Notes under the pieces: generated by a model
Told to the model about the DNA's origin: nothing
Database searches by the model: none
What the model saw: the letters and a program-made list of their open reading frames with translations, nothing else
Shown: piece after piece, positions 33,543 through 41,597 of the stretch
Numbering within the stretch: position 1 is the stretch's first letter
Layout: each line of letters opens with the position of its first letter
Program-made: the position numbers and the translations under genes
Assembly (NCBI GenBank): GCA_009695305.1
Contig: SIBG01000029.1
Location: forward strand, 1 to 45,197
Source of the DNA: Opitutus sp.
GTDB taxonomy: Bacteria; Verrucomicrobiota; Verrucomicrobiia; Opitutales; Opitutaceae
Direction of reading: 5' to 3'
DNA: 45,197 nucleotides

Positions 33543-34952
33543 CTACACCACGGGTGGTAGCGTCAGACGGAAACATGTTCCGTGCGGATCGCTACGCAAG
33601 AGTTCCAGCCGGCCGCCCGCTTGCTGGGCGAGTTGATAGCTCAGCGCGAGTCCGAGACCGCTGCCACCCACCTTCGTGCTCGCGTAGGACTGGAAGAGCC
33701 GCCCGCGGATCCCCTCCGGTAACCCTGGCCCGGGGTCCTCGACTAAAAATTCCACCGCGCCGTCCGCCGCGGCGCGGGCGCCCAGCCGCACGGTGCCGCC
33801 GGCGGGCGCGGCCTCGATGGCGTTCTGCAGCAGGTTTTGCAACACGAGGCCGGCGAGATTCGCGCGACGCCCGGCCAGCGCCGGCGTGGTCGCGAGGTCC
33901 GGGACAAGTTTTACGCCGTGGCGGTCGGCGGCGGGTTGCGCTTTGGCGAGCGCGAGCGCGGCCACCTCGGCGCCGGTGAGTTCAAAGTGCGCGCCGTGTT
34001 GTTCGTCGCGCAGCACGGCGACGACGTCGTTGATCATCGTGCGCAGCCGGCGCGTCAGATCGGCGGCGGCGAGCTGTTCCTGGCCGCCTTCCTCCCGGGC
34101 GCCGGCCTCGGCCTGGTTGGCGACGAACACTTCCAGCCCGGCGAGGGGATTCTTGATCTCATGGATGAAATGGGCGGTCACCGCGCCGAGCGCCGAGGTT
34201 TTTGCGGCGAGGACGAGCTCGCTGTTGGCCCGGTGAAGATCCTCGCCCTGCGCCTGCAATTCCTGATTGGCCGCGGCGAGCCGCCGCAGCGCCCAGCTGA
34301 GCGCGGCGACAATCACGAGCGAGCCCGCGAACCACGCCAGCGTCGCCTGGACGGCGAGCCGGCGATCGTGTCGCGAAAATTCCGCGGCGACCGCACTGCC
34401 GTCGATCCAAAACTGCGCGGCCCCGGCAATCGCGGCGCCGTGGGTGCGGCGAAGTGGCACCCACGTCTCGAGGAGCGGCACGTCGGTCCGGGGGGCGCCG
34501 GGGGCCGGCGCGAGTCCCGCCAAACCGGCGAGGGAGTCACGCGGGCGAAGCCGCGCGATCGGTCGATCGGCGACGAGGCTCGCCCAGTCGTCGCGGTCGG
34601 GTGGCTCCTCCGACCACACATAGGGGAACGCGTTCGCGATCTGCCGGCCCGCGTCGAAGAGGCGAATGGCGATCACGCCGCGATACTTGGACGTCTGCAA
34701 GACGGCCTCGAGCAACTCCCCCGGCACCTCGGTCAAGCCGAGTCCGGCAACCCTGGTCGCGCTGTTGGCGAGCTGCATCGACGCGACGGACGACAGCATC
34801 TCGGCTTCGCGCAGCAGGACCTGCTCCCGCAGGCCAGCGCGCAATTGCAGCGTGACGAACGCCACCACCGCGGCGAAGACCGCCACGGTGAGCGTGAGCA
34901 CGGCGAAGTGGGTGAAGCGGGCGGGGATTTGGAGGGTGGGAGCAGCGGGCAT
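33543..34952 (-). CDS. membrane sensor histidine kinase
   Basis: A 469-residue kinase. Membrane helix 1 (about 15-36) and helix 2 (about 203-222) enclose a 165-residue periplasmic sensor with no domain I recognise. The dimerisation/phosphoacceptor domain follows, with His264 in HFIHEIKNPLAG. The ATPase part shows LQNLLQNAIEAAP (N box), VEDPGPGLP (G1) and GGSGLGLALSYQL (G2). The gene starts 14 bases after the barrel gene and ends 14 bases before the propeller gene, so the three are one unit. The sigma-54 regulator encoded at 36810-38207 is its likely partner. ATG 34952 begins just before the first helix. Confidence 0.9.
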   Translation of the reverse strand: MPAAPTLQIPARFTHFAVLTLTVAVFAAVVAFVTLQLRAGLREQVLLREAEMLSSVASMQLANSATRVAGLGLTEVPGELLEAVLQTSKYRGVIAIRLFDAGRQIANAFPYVWSEEPPDRDDWASLVADRPIARLRPRDSLAGLAGLAPAPGAPRTDVPLLETWVPLRRTHGAAIAGAAQFWIDGSAVAAEFSRHDRRLAVQATLAWFAGSLVIVAALSWALRRLAAANQELQAQGEDLHRANSELVLAAKTSALGAVTAHFIHEIKNPLAGLEVFVANQAEAGAREEGGQEQLAAADLTRRLRTMINDVVAVLRDEQHGAHFELTGAEVAALALAKAQPAADRHGVKLVPDLATTPALAGRRANLAGLVLQNLLQNAIEAAPAGGTVRLGARAAADGAVEFLVEDPGPGLPEGIRGRLFQSYASTKVGGSGLGLALSYQLAQQAGGRLELLRSDPHGTCFRLTLPPVV

Positions 34953-34966
34953 CGCGACGGATACCG

Positions 34967-36142
34967 TCACTTCTCCCAGTTCCACTGGGCGCCGAGCAAG
35001 CCTTCGTTCATCCGGTAGGATGCGATCAGGTCGTTGGACCGGCTGCGTTCCCAGGAATATTTCGCGTAAACGCTCCACTGCGCGTTGAGCTTGCGCTCGA
35101 TTTTCAGCGCGGCGGAAAATTCATCCATGACCCGCGGCGGTGGCCGGAGCCCCAGGCCGACCGTCCGCCCGGTGTAGTCGAGCCGCTTCGCCGCGCCTTC
35201 GGCCTGCACCTGCCAGTCACCGGACGTCCAATCGAGGGACTGGGTGATTTTGCGCTGGCGGTAGTTGAAGTAACCCGAGCCGTTGTCCGTGTAGCGCAGC
35301 GTGCCGGCGCGCGTGGTCGTTATCCAGCGCGCGGCGGCGTCCCATTTTACGTCGAGCTGCAGCGCGGCTTCGCGCTCAGTGATTTTCAGGATCGTGCCGC
35401 TGAGCTCACGCCCGCTGATCGAATATTGCTCGTGTTGGTCAAAACGGCGCTGTCGTTCCGTCGCGGCCGCGCTCGCCTCGAACCGGGCCCCGGGTCGCCA
35501 GCCGAGCCGGAGCGCACCCTCGCCGAGGTGGTAGTTGTAGTTGGCGCCGTCGCGATAGGTCGCGCGCTTGCCGGTGCCCTGCGCTTCGATCCACCACGTG
35601 GGCCGAATCGTCCAGCGGAAAGTTGGGTTGAGGATGGCGCTGCCGACCTTGAATTCGGCGACCACGCGCTGCACGTCGGTGTTCGAGAGGTCGAGAATCT
35701 GGTCGGAATAAAGCCCGATGGCGTCGAGCGTGAATTTGAAAGCAGCGCCCGGGTGGTAGCGCCACTCCGCGGTGGCGATGGCGATCGTCTCGTGGTCGAC
35801 CGTCCGCGAGGAAAAATAGCGGGTGCCTTCCGCGAGGAGCGCGAACGAATAGTCGTCGAGCCGGCCGCGCGGCACGTGCAGAAGTAACGCATCGACCCCG
35901 CCGCGCGCCAGGCCGCTGCGCTCCGCGTTGGCGTGGCTGAGGAGGACATTGTCCTTATAGCCGATATCGGTGAAGAGGCCAACGGAGCTGCTCCACGCCG
36001 GCTGCGCTGCCAGGATCGCGGCGATGTCCGGGGGCAGCGCGGGTGGAAGAGCCGCGGCGGGGACGGTTTGTCCACGCCCCTGCGTCAGGGTCAGACCCAC
36101 GGCCAGGGCCAGATGTGATACAAAACGAAAATCGGCGATCAC
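34967..36142 (-). CDS. outer-membrane beta-barrel-like protein
   Basis: A protein of about 391 residues (GTG 36142 start) with a signal peptide (FVSHLALAVGLTLTQGRGQ). Many amphipathic strands ending in aromatic residues follow, for example DDYSFALLAEGTRYF, FRWTIRPTWWIEAQGTGK and RWITTTRAGTLRYTDNGSG, ending in EGLLGAQWNWEK. This alternating, aromatic-girdle pattern is typical of porin-like outer-membrane barrels. I do not recognise the family. The frame is open to 36223, but that extension would run into the terminator region. No Shine-Dalgarno. It precedes the kinase by 14 bases and follows the terminator of the small secreted gene, so the barrel-kinase-propeller unit needs its own promoter. 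Confidence 0.75.
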   Translation of the reverse strand: MIADFRFVSHLALAVGLTLTQGRGQTVPAAALPPALPPDIAAILAAQPAWSSSVGLFTDIGYKDNVLLSHANAERSGLARGGVDALLLHVPRGRLDDYSFALLAEGTRYFSSRTVDHETIAIATAEWRYHPGAAFKFTLDAIGLYSDQILDLSNTDVQRVVAEFKVGSAILNPTFRWTIRPTWWIEAQGTGKRATYRDGANYNYHLGEGALRLGWRPGARFEASAAATERQRRFDQHEQYSISGRELSGTILKITEREAALQLDVKWDAAARWITTTRAGTLRYTDNGSGYFNYRQRKITQSLDWTSGDWQVQAEGAAKRLDYTGRTVGLGLRPPPRVMDEFSAALKIERKLNAQWSVYAKYSWERSRSNDLIASYRMNEGLLGAQWNWEK

Positions 36143-36186
36143 AGGAAGGGAATCAAGGGGGCGAGCTTGTTGGGGCCGGCCACGCC

Positions 36187-36210
36187 GTTCAAGTCCTGTT
36201 CGAGTCACCA
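36187..36210 (+). other. tRNA 3'-end-like fragment
   Basis: GTTCAAGTCCTGTTCGAGTC followed by ACCA resembles the T-loop, 3' T-stem, 3' acceptor strand and CCA end of a tRNA. The matching 5' parts (GACTCGA acceptor and ACAGG T-stem) are absent upstream. It cannot be a working tRNA; it may be a remnant of an integration site or a chance match. It lies between the small-gene terminator and the barrel gene. Confidence 0.35.
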
Positions 36211-36224
36211 CCGAAAATGACAAG

Positions 36225-36254
36225 AAAAAGGCAGCCGTCCGAAGACGGCTGCCT
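36225..36254 (-). terminator. rho-independent terminator with UUCG loop
   Basis: On the minus strand, AGGCAGCCGTC-TTCG-GACGGCTGCCT forms a perfect 11-base stem closed by a very stable UUCG tetraloop. It is followed by TTTTCTTG. It starts 29 bases past the stop of the small secreted protein gene and should end its transcript before the barrel gene. Confidence 0.9.
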
Positions 36255-36282
36255 TTCGACTAACATTACGCCGAAAAGAAAC

Positions 36283-36624
36283 TCAACGACCGCCAGGCGC
36301 TGGCTGGCTTTGGCGGAGTTTCCGAAGTTCATCACGGATTTGTTTCCCGAGCGCCCGCTGCGCATCGAGCAGATCTTTTTGCTGGGCCTGCATTTTTTCC
36401 AAGATTGCTTTGCGGTGTTCGGCCGTGGCGTTCTTGAGCTGATCGATCATCGCCTGACGGTCGGCGATCACTTGGTCACCTTGAGCTTTGACCCGGTCGA
36501 TCAACTTCTGCGTGCCCGCCGTCGCCGCCGCCGCGGCCGGCGTTTCCGCGGCTCCACTCACGCTCGCGCCGGCCAGCAAAAGGATGGTGGCGAGGAGGGA
36601 CTTGAGGTGTGAGCGGGCTTTCAT
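36283..36624 (-). CDS. small secreted coiled-coil protein under sigma-54 control
   Basis: A 113-residue protein with a Sec signal peptide (LLATILLLAGASVSGAA, cleaved near residue 25). One long charged helical region follows (about 38-105), Lys/Glu/Gln-rich without Cys (TQKLIDRVKAQGDQVIADR, LEKMQAQQKDLLDAQR), ending in QPAPGGR. I do not recognise a family; the shape recalls small periplasmic helical proteins such as Spy/CpxP or OmpH-like chaperones, but no signature supports either. It has its own near-consensus sigma-54 promoter at 36680-36695 and its own terminator, so it is transcribed alone, downstream of a sigma-54 regulator gene. It is probably an abundant, inducible envelope protein. 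Confidence 0.82.
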   Translation of the reverse strand: MKARSHLKSLLATILLLAGASVSGAAETPAAAAATAGTQKLIDRVKAQGDQVIADRQAMIDQLKNATAEHRKAILEKMQAQQKDLLDAQRALGKQIRDELRKLRQSQPAPGGR

Positions 36625-36679
36625 GGTGGCGAAGGGTCTCGGCCCGAAGGCTCCGACGCGATAAGTGATCCGCTTTCTT

Positions 36680-36695
36680 TGCACCCGCCATGCCA
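36680..36695 (-). promoter_or_regulatory. sigma-54 (-24/-12) promoter of the small secreted gene
   Basis: The minus strand reads TGGCATGGCGGGTGCA. Against the consensus TGGCAYG-N4-TTGCA it differs at one position, with GG and GC at exactly the right spacing. The predicted transcript would start near 36669, leaving about 45 bases before the ATG at 36624. Low-confidence upstream repeats may bind the activator. Confidence 0.75.
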
Positions 36696-36780
36696 AAGGC
36701 GCGATTCCAGGACTGGGGCTTGAAGACCAACGATTAAGGCTTTTCGGCTCCACCGGCTCGGCGCGACGGTCTGCGAAGAT

Positions 36781-36818
36781 TTCCCCGACCAGGCAGTTTT
36801 TTCCCCGGACTATTCCCC
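36781..36818 (-). promoter_or_regulatory. candidate enhancer sites for the sigma-54 activator
   Basis: The minus strand has three GGGGAA hexamers (complements at 36781-36786, 36801-36806 and 36813-36818), about 115, 135 and 147 bases upstream of the predicted transcript start. That is the usual distance for activator binding. They are direct rather than inverted repeats, and the last lies in the 3' end of the regulator gene. Speculative. Confidence 0.3.
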
Positions 36819-38207
36819 AACCTGGCCGGCCCCGGGGGCGCTGTTTTTCAGCCGGTAACGCACGACATCGCGCGACACCCCGAGCAGCCGTGCGGCCGCC
36901 GACACGTTGCCCTCGGCCTGACGCAGCGCTTGGGCGACGATCTGGTCGATCGCGGTCTCCAGCAAAAAACCGCTCTCGGGAAAAACAAATCCCGCCGGGA
37001 ACCAGCTGGTCGGTCCGGCGTTCGCCCCGGACTCGATCCCGAGATGGGAAAACGCCAGTCCGCGTTCGCCACCAAATACCACGGCGCGCTCGATTTCGTG
37101 CGCGAGTTCCCGCACATTGCCGGGCCAGCGATATGCGAGCAGCCGCGTGCGGCCGTCTGCGGGAATCGGCTTCGGCTTTTGGGCATAGCGCCGGCACACG
37201 CGCGCGAGCAGCTCTTCCGCGAGCACGATGATGTCGTCGCCGCGCGTCCGTAACGGCGGCAGCCGGACGCGGAAAAGATCGAGGCGGTGATAGAGATCCT
37301 CGCGGAATTTACCCGCGGCAATCAGCGCGCCGAGTTCGACGTTGGTCGCGGCGATGATGCGGGTGTCCACCTGAATCGGGCGCGACGCGCCGACGCGGCG
37401 CAGCATGTGGTCCTCCAGCACGGTGAGCAATTTGGACTGCAGCGCGGGCGAGAGACTGGGCAGCTCATCGAGAAACAGCGTGCCGCCGTCCGCCGCCTCC
37501 ATGAGGCCGATGCGCGCCGCCTTCGCGTCGGTGAAGGCGCCGCGTTCATGACCGAATAATTCCGCCTCTGCCAGCGACTCCGGCATCGCCGAGCAGTTCA
37601 ACTCGATCAGCGGCCCGTCGGCGCGCGGACCATGCCGGTGGATCCAGCGGGCGACGGCGGTCTTGCCCGTGCCGGTCTCGCCTTCGATCAGGACGGGCGG
37701 AAGATTTTCCCCCAGCCGGCGATCCGCGGCGGTGATTTTTTGCAATTGCTCGCGCACCGCCGCCAGGCTCGGGCCGAACACCAGCTCGGCTTCCTGCCCG
37801 CGGCGGAATTCATCGGCCCGTTTGGTTTGCAAGTTGCGTCGCGCGTGCGCGAGGCGGACGGGCAGCTCCTCCGGATCAAACGGTTTCACCAGATAATCGG
37901 CGGCCCCGGCGCGCAGCGCCTCGACCGCGCCGGCCACGCCACCCTCGGCCGTCATGATGATCACGTTGGTGGTGGCAGGGAAAATTTTATCGCGCAGCAG
38001 ATCGGTGCCGCGGCCGTCGGGGAGGTTCACGTCGAGTAGCGCGGCGTCGAAGGTCAGCGATTCCGTCGCCTGCCGCGCTGCCGCGACGGTGGAGACGGCG
38101 GTCACTTCGGCGCCCTCCTGTTCCAGAAAACCGGCCAGACGTTTGCGCAGCAGCACCTCGTCTTCGAGTAGCAGCACACTCAAACCGGCAAGCGGGGATT
38201 TGGCCAT
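36810..38207 (-). CDS. sigma-54-dependent response regulator (NtrC family)
   Basis: A 465-residue activator. The receiver domain (1-125) has Glu15-Asp16 and the phosphorylation site Asp59 in ALLDVNLPDG. The AAA+ domain (about 145-375) has Walker A GETGTGKT at 177-184, the sigma-54 contact loop GAFTDA at 224-229, Walker B FLDEL and the RWPGNVRELAHEIER sensor region. A Fis-type helix-turn-helix (430-457, NVSAAARLLGVSRDVVRYRL) ends the protein. It should activate sigma-54 promoters when phosphorylated, most likely the one at 36680-36695 just past its own 3' end. The histidine kinase at 33543-34952 is the likely partner. Confidence 0.94.
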   Translation of the reverse strand: MAKSPLAGLSVLLLEDEVLLRKRLAGFLEQEGAEVTAVSTVAAARQATESLTFDAALLDVNLPDGRGTDLLRDKIFPATTNVIIMTAEGGVAGAVEALRAGAADYLVKPFDPEELPVRLAHARRNLQTKRADEFRRGQEAELVFGPSLAAVREQLQKITAADRRLGENLPPVLIEGETGTGKTAVARWIHRHGPRADGPLIELNCSAMPESLAEAELFGHERGAFTDAKAARIGLMEAADGGTLFLDELPSLSPALQSKLLTVLEDHMLRRVGASRPIQVDTRIIAATNVELGALIAAGKFREDLYHRLDLFRVRLPPLRTRGDDIIVLAEELLARVCRRYAQKPKPIPADGRTRLLAYRWPGNVRELAHEIERAVVFGGERGLAFSHLGIESGANAGPTSWFPAGFVFPESGFLLETAIDQIVAQALRQAEGNVSAAARLLGVSRDVVRYRLKNSAPGAGQVGE

Positions 38208-38276
38208 GGGACGGCAGCGTGACAGACGGCGCGCCGCGCTCCATCAAAATTATGCGCTTGGGGACAACCGGCTCGA

Positions 38277-39236
38277 TCACGCCTCGCGCACGCAGCGGAA
38301 GCCGATGTTGGTCGCGGCGCTGTCGGGCGTGTTGCTGCTGCGGGCGTCGGTGCGGTAGCGGTTGCAGTAGCTGGCGTGGCAGAGATACGAACCGCCGCGC
38401 ATCACGCGCCGTTCACCCGTCGCCGGGCCGGTGGGATCAGCCGGCGGGGAGACGCGGTAGAAGCCGGGGTCGAACCAGTCCCAGCACCATTCCCAGACGT
38501 TGCCGGTCATTTGATAGAGTCCGTAGGCGTTCGGCTTGAAACTCTTTGCCGGCGCCGGGCCATCGAAGCCATCGGCCGCGGTGTTGTGCGTCGGAAACGT
38601 GCCCTGCCACACATTCATCAGGTGTTTGCCGCCGGGCTCCAATTCATCGCCCCAGGGAAAACGCCGTTGCACCAGACCGCCGCGCGCCGCGCATTCCCAC
38701 TCGGCTTCCGTGGGCAGGCGCTTACCCGCCCAGGCGGCGTAGGCGCACGCATCCGTCCAGGCCACCTGCACGACCGGATGCGCCCACCGCTGCTTGATGG
38801 TGGAGCCGGGGCCCTCCGGATGCCGCCAGGTCGCCCCATCCACCCGGCACCACCATTCGCTGCCGAGCACCCGCAGCCGCACCGCGGTCGCCTGTTGGCT
38901 GGCGCTGAGGTGGCCGAAGAAAACAAACGACCAGCCAAATTTTTCCGACTCGGTCTTGTAACCCGTCGCGTTGACGAAGGCGTTGAACTGCTCGTTGGTG
39001 ACGCCCGTCGCGTCGATGAGGAACGGGGCCAGTTTCACCGGATGCACCGGGCCCTCGCCGTCCGCCGCAAAACCATAGTCGCCGTCGGTGCCCATCAAGA
39101 ATTCTCCGCCGGGAACGGCGCGCATCCTGGCGACCGCACCCGTGGTGGCGCGCGAGAACGGCGGTGCCGCGCCCGCCGTGGCGGGAGCGCGCATCGGCGC
39201 GCAGCAGGATTTGTCCGATGGATCTGAGGCGTTCAT
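38277..39236 (-). CDS. formylglycine-generating enzyme (SUMF1 family)
   Basis: A 319-residue FGE-sulfatase domain protein. FGE converts the sulfatase active-site Cys into formylglycine using oxygen and copper. The C-terminal GGSYLCHASYCNRYRTDARS carries Cys286 and Cys291, the pair that binds copper in true FGEs, followed by SNTPDSAATNIGFRC, nearly the human SUMF1 ending. Many SUMF1-fold proteins lack these cysteines, so this one is likely to be active. Other landmarks are PGGEFLMGTD near 43, RLPTEAEWECAARGG near 173 and TGNVWEWCWDW near 244. The short N-terminal Cys-Cys (CCAPMR) occurs in bacterial FGEs. It has no obvious Sec signal, so it probably acts in the cytoplasm on unfolded sulfatases. 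The Cys-type sulfatase at 13468-14943 is a likely client. Confidence 0.92.
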   Translation of the reverse strand: MNASDPSDKSCCAPMRAPATAGAAPPFSRATTGAVARMRAVPGGEFLMGTDGDYGFAADGEGPVHPVKLAPFLIDATGVTNEQFNAFVNATGYKTESEKFGWSFVFFGHLSASQQATAVRLRVLGSEWWCRVDGATWRHPEGPGSTIKQRWAHPVVQVAWTDACAYAAWAGKRLPTEAEWECAARGGLVQRRFPWGDELEPGGKHLMNVWQGTFPTHNTAADGFDGPAPAKSFKPNAYGLYQMTGNVWEWCWDWFDPGFYRVSPPADPTGPATGERRVMRGGSYLCHASYCNRYRTDARSSNTPDSAATNIGFRCVREA

Positions 39237-39386
39237 GCGTGCGGCCCCGAAAAAGGAGCGCGGGTCGAGGGCCGGGATTTGTCCTCGGCGGGAAAAATAT
39301 TCTCAAGGTCAATTTGTGGGTGGAAAAAGTGAACGCCGTGAAACGAAAGCGTTGCTCACCGGCCTCCTACCGCGAAGCTGGGGGCC

Positions 39387-41549
39387 GTGACTGCTAAGAT
39401 AACACCGCCAAAGCGATTCGCGCGCGCGGGCTGGGCGCTCGCCGCCTCTGCCGCCTACGCGGTGGGCGTGGCGGGGTTTGCCGGCTGCGGCCAACGCTTC
39501 GTCGCGCCAGCGTCCGCGGTGGCGCCGGCTGCCGCGCAGACCTCGGCGTCTTGCCGTCGCTGCCATGAAAAGGAGTTCGCGGCCTGGACTCCGACGGATC
39601 ATGCGCTGGCCAACCGGCCGGTCGACCCCACGCGCGATGCCGCGGCGCTGGCGGCATTTCCGCCGACGGGCCGGATGGCCGGCCAAGCCGCGCCTGATCT
39701 GATTCTCGGTCACCGGCCGCTCTGGCAGCCGCTTGTGCCGGCGGCGGGCGGACGGTGGCAGCCGCACGAGCTGGCGTATGATCCGGCGAAACAGGATTGG
39801 TTCAATGTCTTCGGCCCCGAGGGCCGCCAGGCCGGGGAGTGGGGCCACTGGACGGGCCGAGGCATGAATTGGAATTCGATGTGCGCCCACTGCCACATGA
39901 CGGGATATCAAAAAAATTACGACGCCACCACGGATACTTATCGCTCGACGTGGATCGAGCACGGCGTGGGTTGCCTGCAGTGTCACGGGCCGATGCCCGC
40001 GAATCACGGGGCGAAGGACGCACCGAAGGAAAAATCGCCCGGTCCGTTTCACGGCGACCGCGCCCGGATGCAGCAGACCTGCGCGCCCTGTCATGCGCGC
40101 AACGAACTGCTCACCGCCAGTTTTTCGCCCGGCGACAACTACCACGATCATTTCCGCCTCACGCTGCCGACCGAGCGCACCGTGTTTTACCCCGATGGCC
40201 AGATGCGCGACGAAGACTTCAACTGGACCTCCGTCCTCCTGAGCCGCATGGGCCACGCCGGCGTCACCTGCCTCGACTGTCACGATCCCCATTCGACGAA
40301 GACCATTCTGCCCGCGAGCGACAACCTCCTCTGCCTGCGTTGCCACGCGGCGCCGAGCCCACTGAAGGCGCCGGTGATCGATCCGACCGCGCATTCGCAT
40401 CACGCGGCAGGCAGCACGGGCAACCAATGTGTGACCTGCCATATGCCGGTGACAAATTACATGCAGCGCGCGCCGCGCCACGACCACGGTTGGCTGAAGC
40501 CCGACCCGCGGCTGACGCAGGAGCTCGGCATCCCGAACGCGTGCAACCGTTGCCACACCGACCAGTCAGTGGCGTGGGCGATCGAAAAAAGCGAGGCGTG
40601 GTATGGGGCGAAACTCGACTCGCGGCAGCGGGCCCGGGCTCGCGCGGTGGCCGCCGCGCAGGCAGGCGCGCCGGGCGCGGAGGTGGCGCTCCTCGCCTTG
40701 ATCAAGGATGAGGAGATTCCCGCCTGGCGGGCGACGTTGCTTACGCTCGCTGCGGCCTCGGCCGAACCGTCGCCGGCTGTGATCGTCGCGGCCGTCGCCG
40801 GGCTGGCGGCCAAGGACGCCTTGGAGCGTTCGGCGGCGGTGCGCGTGCTCGGCAGCCACGCACCGTCCCGCGACCGATTGCGTCCGTTGTTGCGCGATCC
40901 AGTGCGGCTGGTGCGGCTCGATGTGGAGTGGGCGCTGTCGACCGAACTCGGTGCCGGCACGCCGGAGCGCAAGGAGCTGGACGCCTACTTCGCTCTCACG
41001 CTCGACCAGCCGGGCGGCCGGCTGCGGCTCGGCCAGGATTTGGCGAATGGCGGGCAGTTGGCGGCGGCGGAGACGGAAATGCGGCGCGCGATCGAATGGG
41101 ATCCGTATTCGCCGGGGATCCGCGACACCCTCGGCTTTGTGCTGAACGCGCAGGGGAAAGCCGGCGAGGCCGCCGCGGCGTTTTTCCGCGGGGCCCAGCT
41201 CGCGCCGGAAGATGCGCCTGCGATGATGCGCGCGGCGCTGGCGTATGCGGCGGCCGGCCGGCCGACGGAGGCGGAGACGGCGCTACGCCTGGCGGTGGAG
41301 CGCGATCCGCGCTTCGATCGGGCGTGGTATAATCTCGGGCTGCTGCTCGCGCAGGCCGACCGGTTGACGGACGCGGCGGCGGCGCTGAAAAAAGCGGAGG
41401 AGATTGCGGCGGGCACGGCCGACTATCCGTATGCGCTGGCCACGGTGCTCCTGCGCAGTGGGGATCGCGCGGGTGCGACGGCGGCCGCGCGGCGGGCGGT
41501 GGCGATCGATCCGGCGCATCGAGGCGCGACTGAAATGCTGCGACGTTGA
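39387..41549 (+). CDS. octaheme cytochrome c fused to HEAT-like and TPR repeats
   Basis: A 720-residue exported multihaem protein. The signal peptide ends in a lipobox-like FAGC (Cys34), suggesting a lipoprotein. Eight CxxCH haem-binding motifs follow, at residues 56, 166, 196, 232, 295, 316, 348 and 386. The spread and distal histidines recall the octaheme cytochrome family (cytochrome c554/hydroxylamine oxidoreductase-like), but no catalytic Lys or Tyr signature can be assigned. Residues 400-525 are HEAT-like, and 530-720 form at least four TPRs (AETEMRRAIEWDP, AWYNLGLLLAQADRL). It may transfer electrons in a respiratory complex, with TPRs for docking. GTG 39387 is the start. No maturation genes are nearby. 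Confidence 0.85.
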   Translation: MTAKITPPKRFARAGWALAASAAYAVGVAGFAGCGQRFVAPASAVAPAAAQTSASCRRCHEKEFAAWTPTDHALANRPVDPTRDAAALAAFPPTGRMAGQAAPDLILGHRPLWQPLVPAAGGRWQPHELAYDPAKQDWFNVFGPEGRQAGEWGHWTGRGMNWNSMCAHCHMTGYQKNYDATTDTYRSTWIEHGVGCLQCHGPMPANHGAKDAPKEKSPGPFHGDRARMQQTCAPCHARNELLTASFSPGDNYHDHFRLTLPTERTVFYPDGQMRDEDFNWTSVLLSRMGHAGVTCLDCHDPHSTKTILPASDNLLCLRCHAAPSPLKAPVIDPTAHSHHAAGSTGNQCVTCHMPVTNYMQRAPRHDHGWLKPDPRLTQELGIPNACNRCHTDQSVAWAIEKSEAWYGAKLDSRQRARARAVAAAQAGAPGAEVALLALIKDEEIPAWRATLLTLAAASAEPSPAVIVAAVAGLAAKDALERSAAVRVLGSHAPSRDRLRPLLRDPVRLVRLDVEWALSTELGAGTPERKELDAYFALTLDQPGGRLRLGQDLANGGQLAAAETEMRRAIEWDPYSPGIRDTLGFVLNAQGKAGEAAAAFFRGAQLAPEDAPAMMRAALAYAAAGRPTEAETALRLAVERDPRFDRAWYNLGLLLAQADRLTDAAAALKKAEEIAAGTADYPYALATVLLRSGDRAGATAAARRAVAIDPAHRGATEMLRR

Positions 41550-41597
41550 GCGCGCGGTGCGCGGAAAAATTTTCCGGGCCGAGCGGGAGAATTCTGG

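Noticed and set aside
36143..36223. Upstream extension of the barrel gene to 36223
   Set aside because: It would run through the tRNA-like fragment and up to the terminator; the GTG at 36142 directly precedes a signal peptide.
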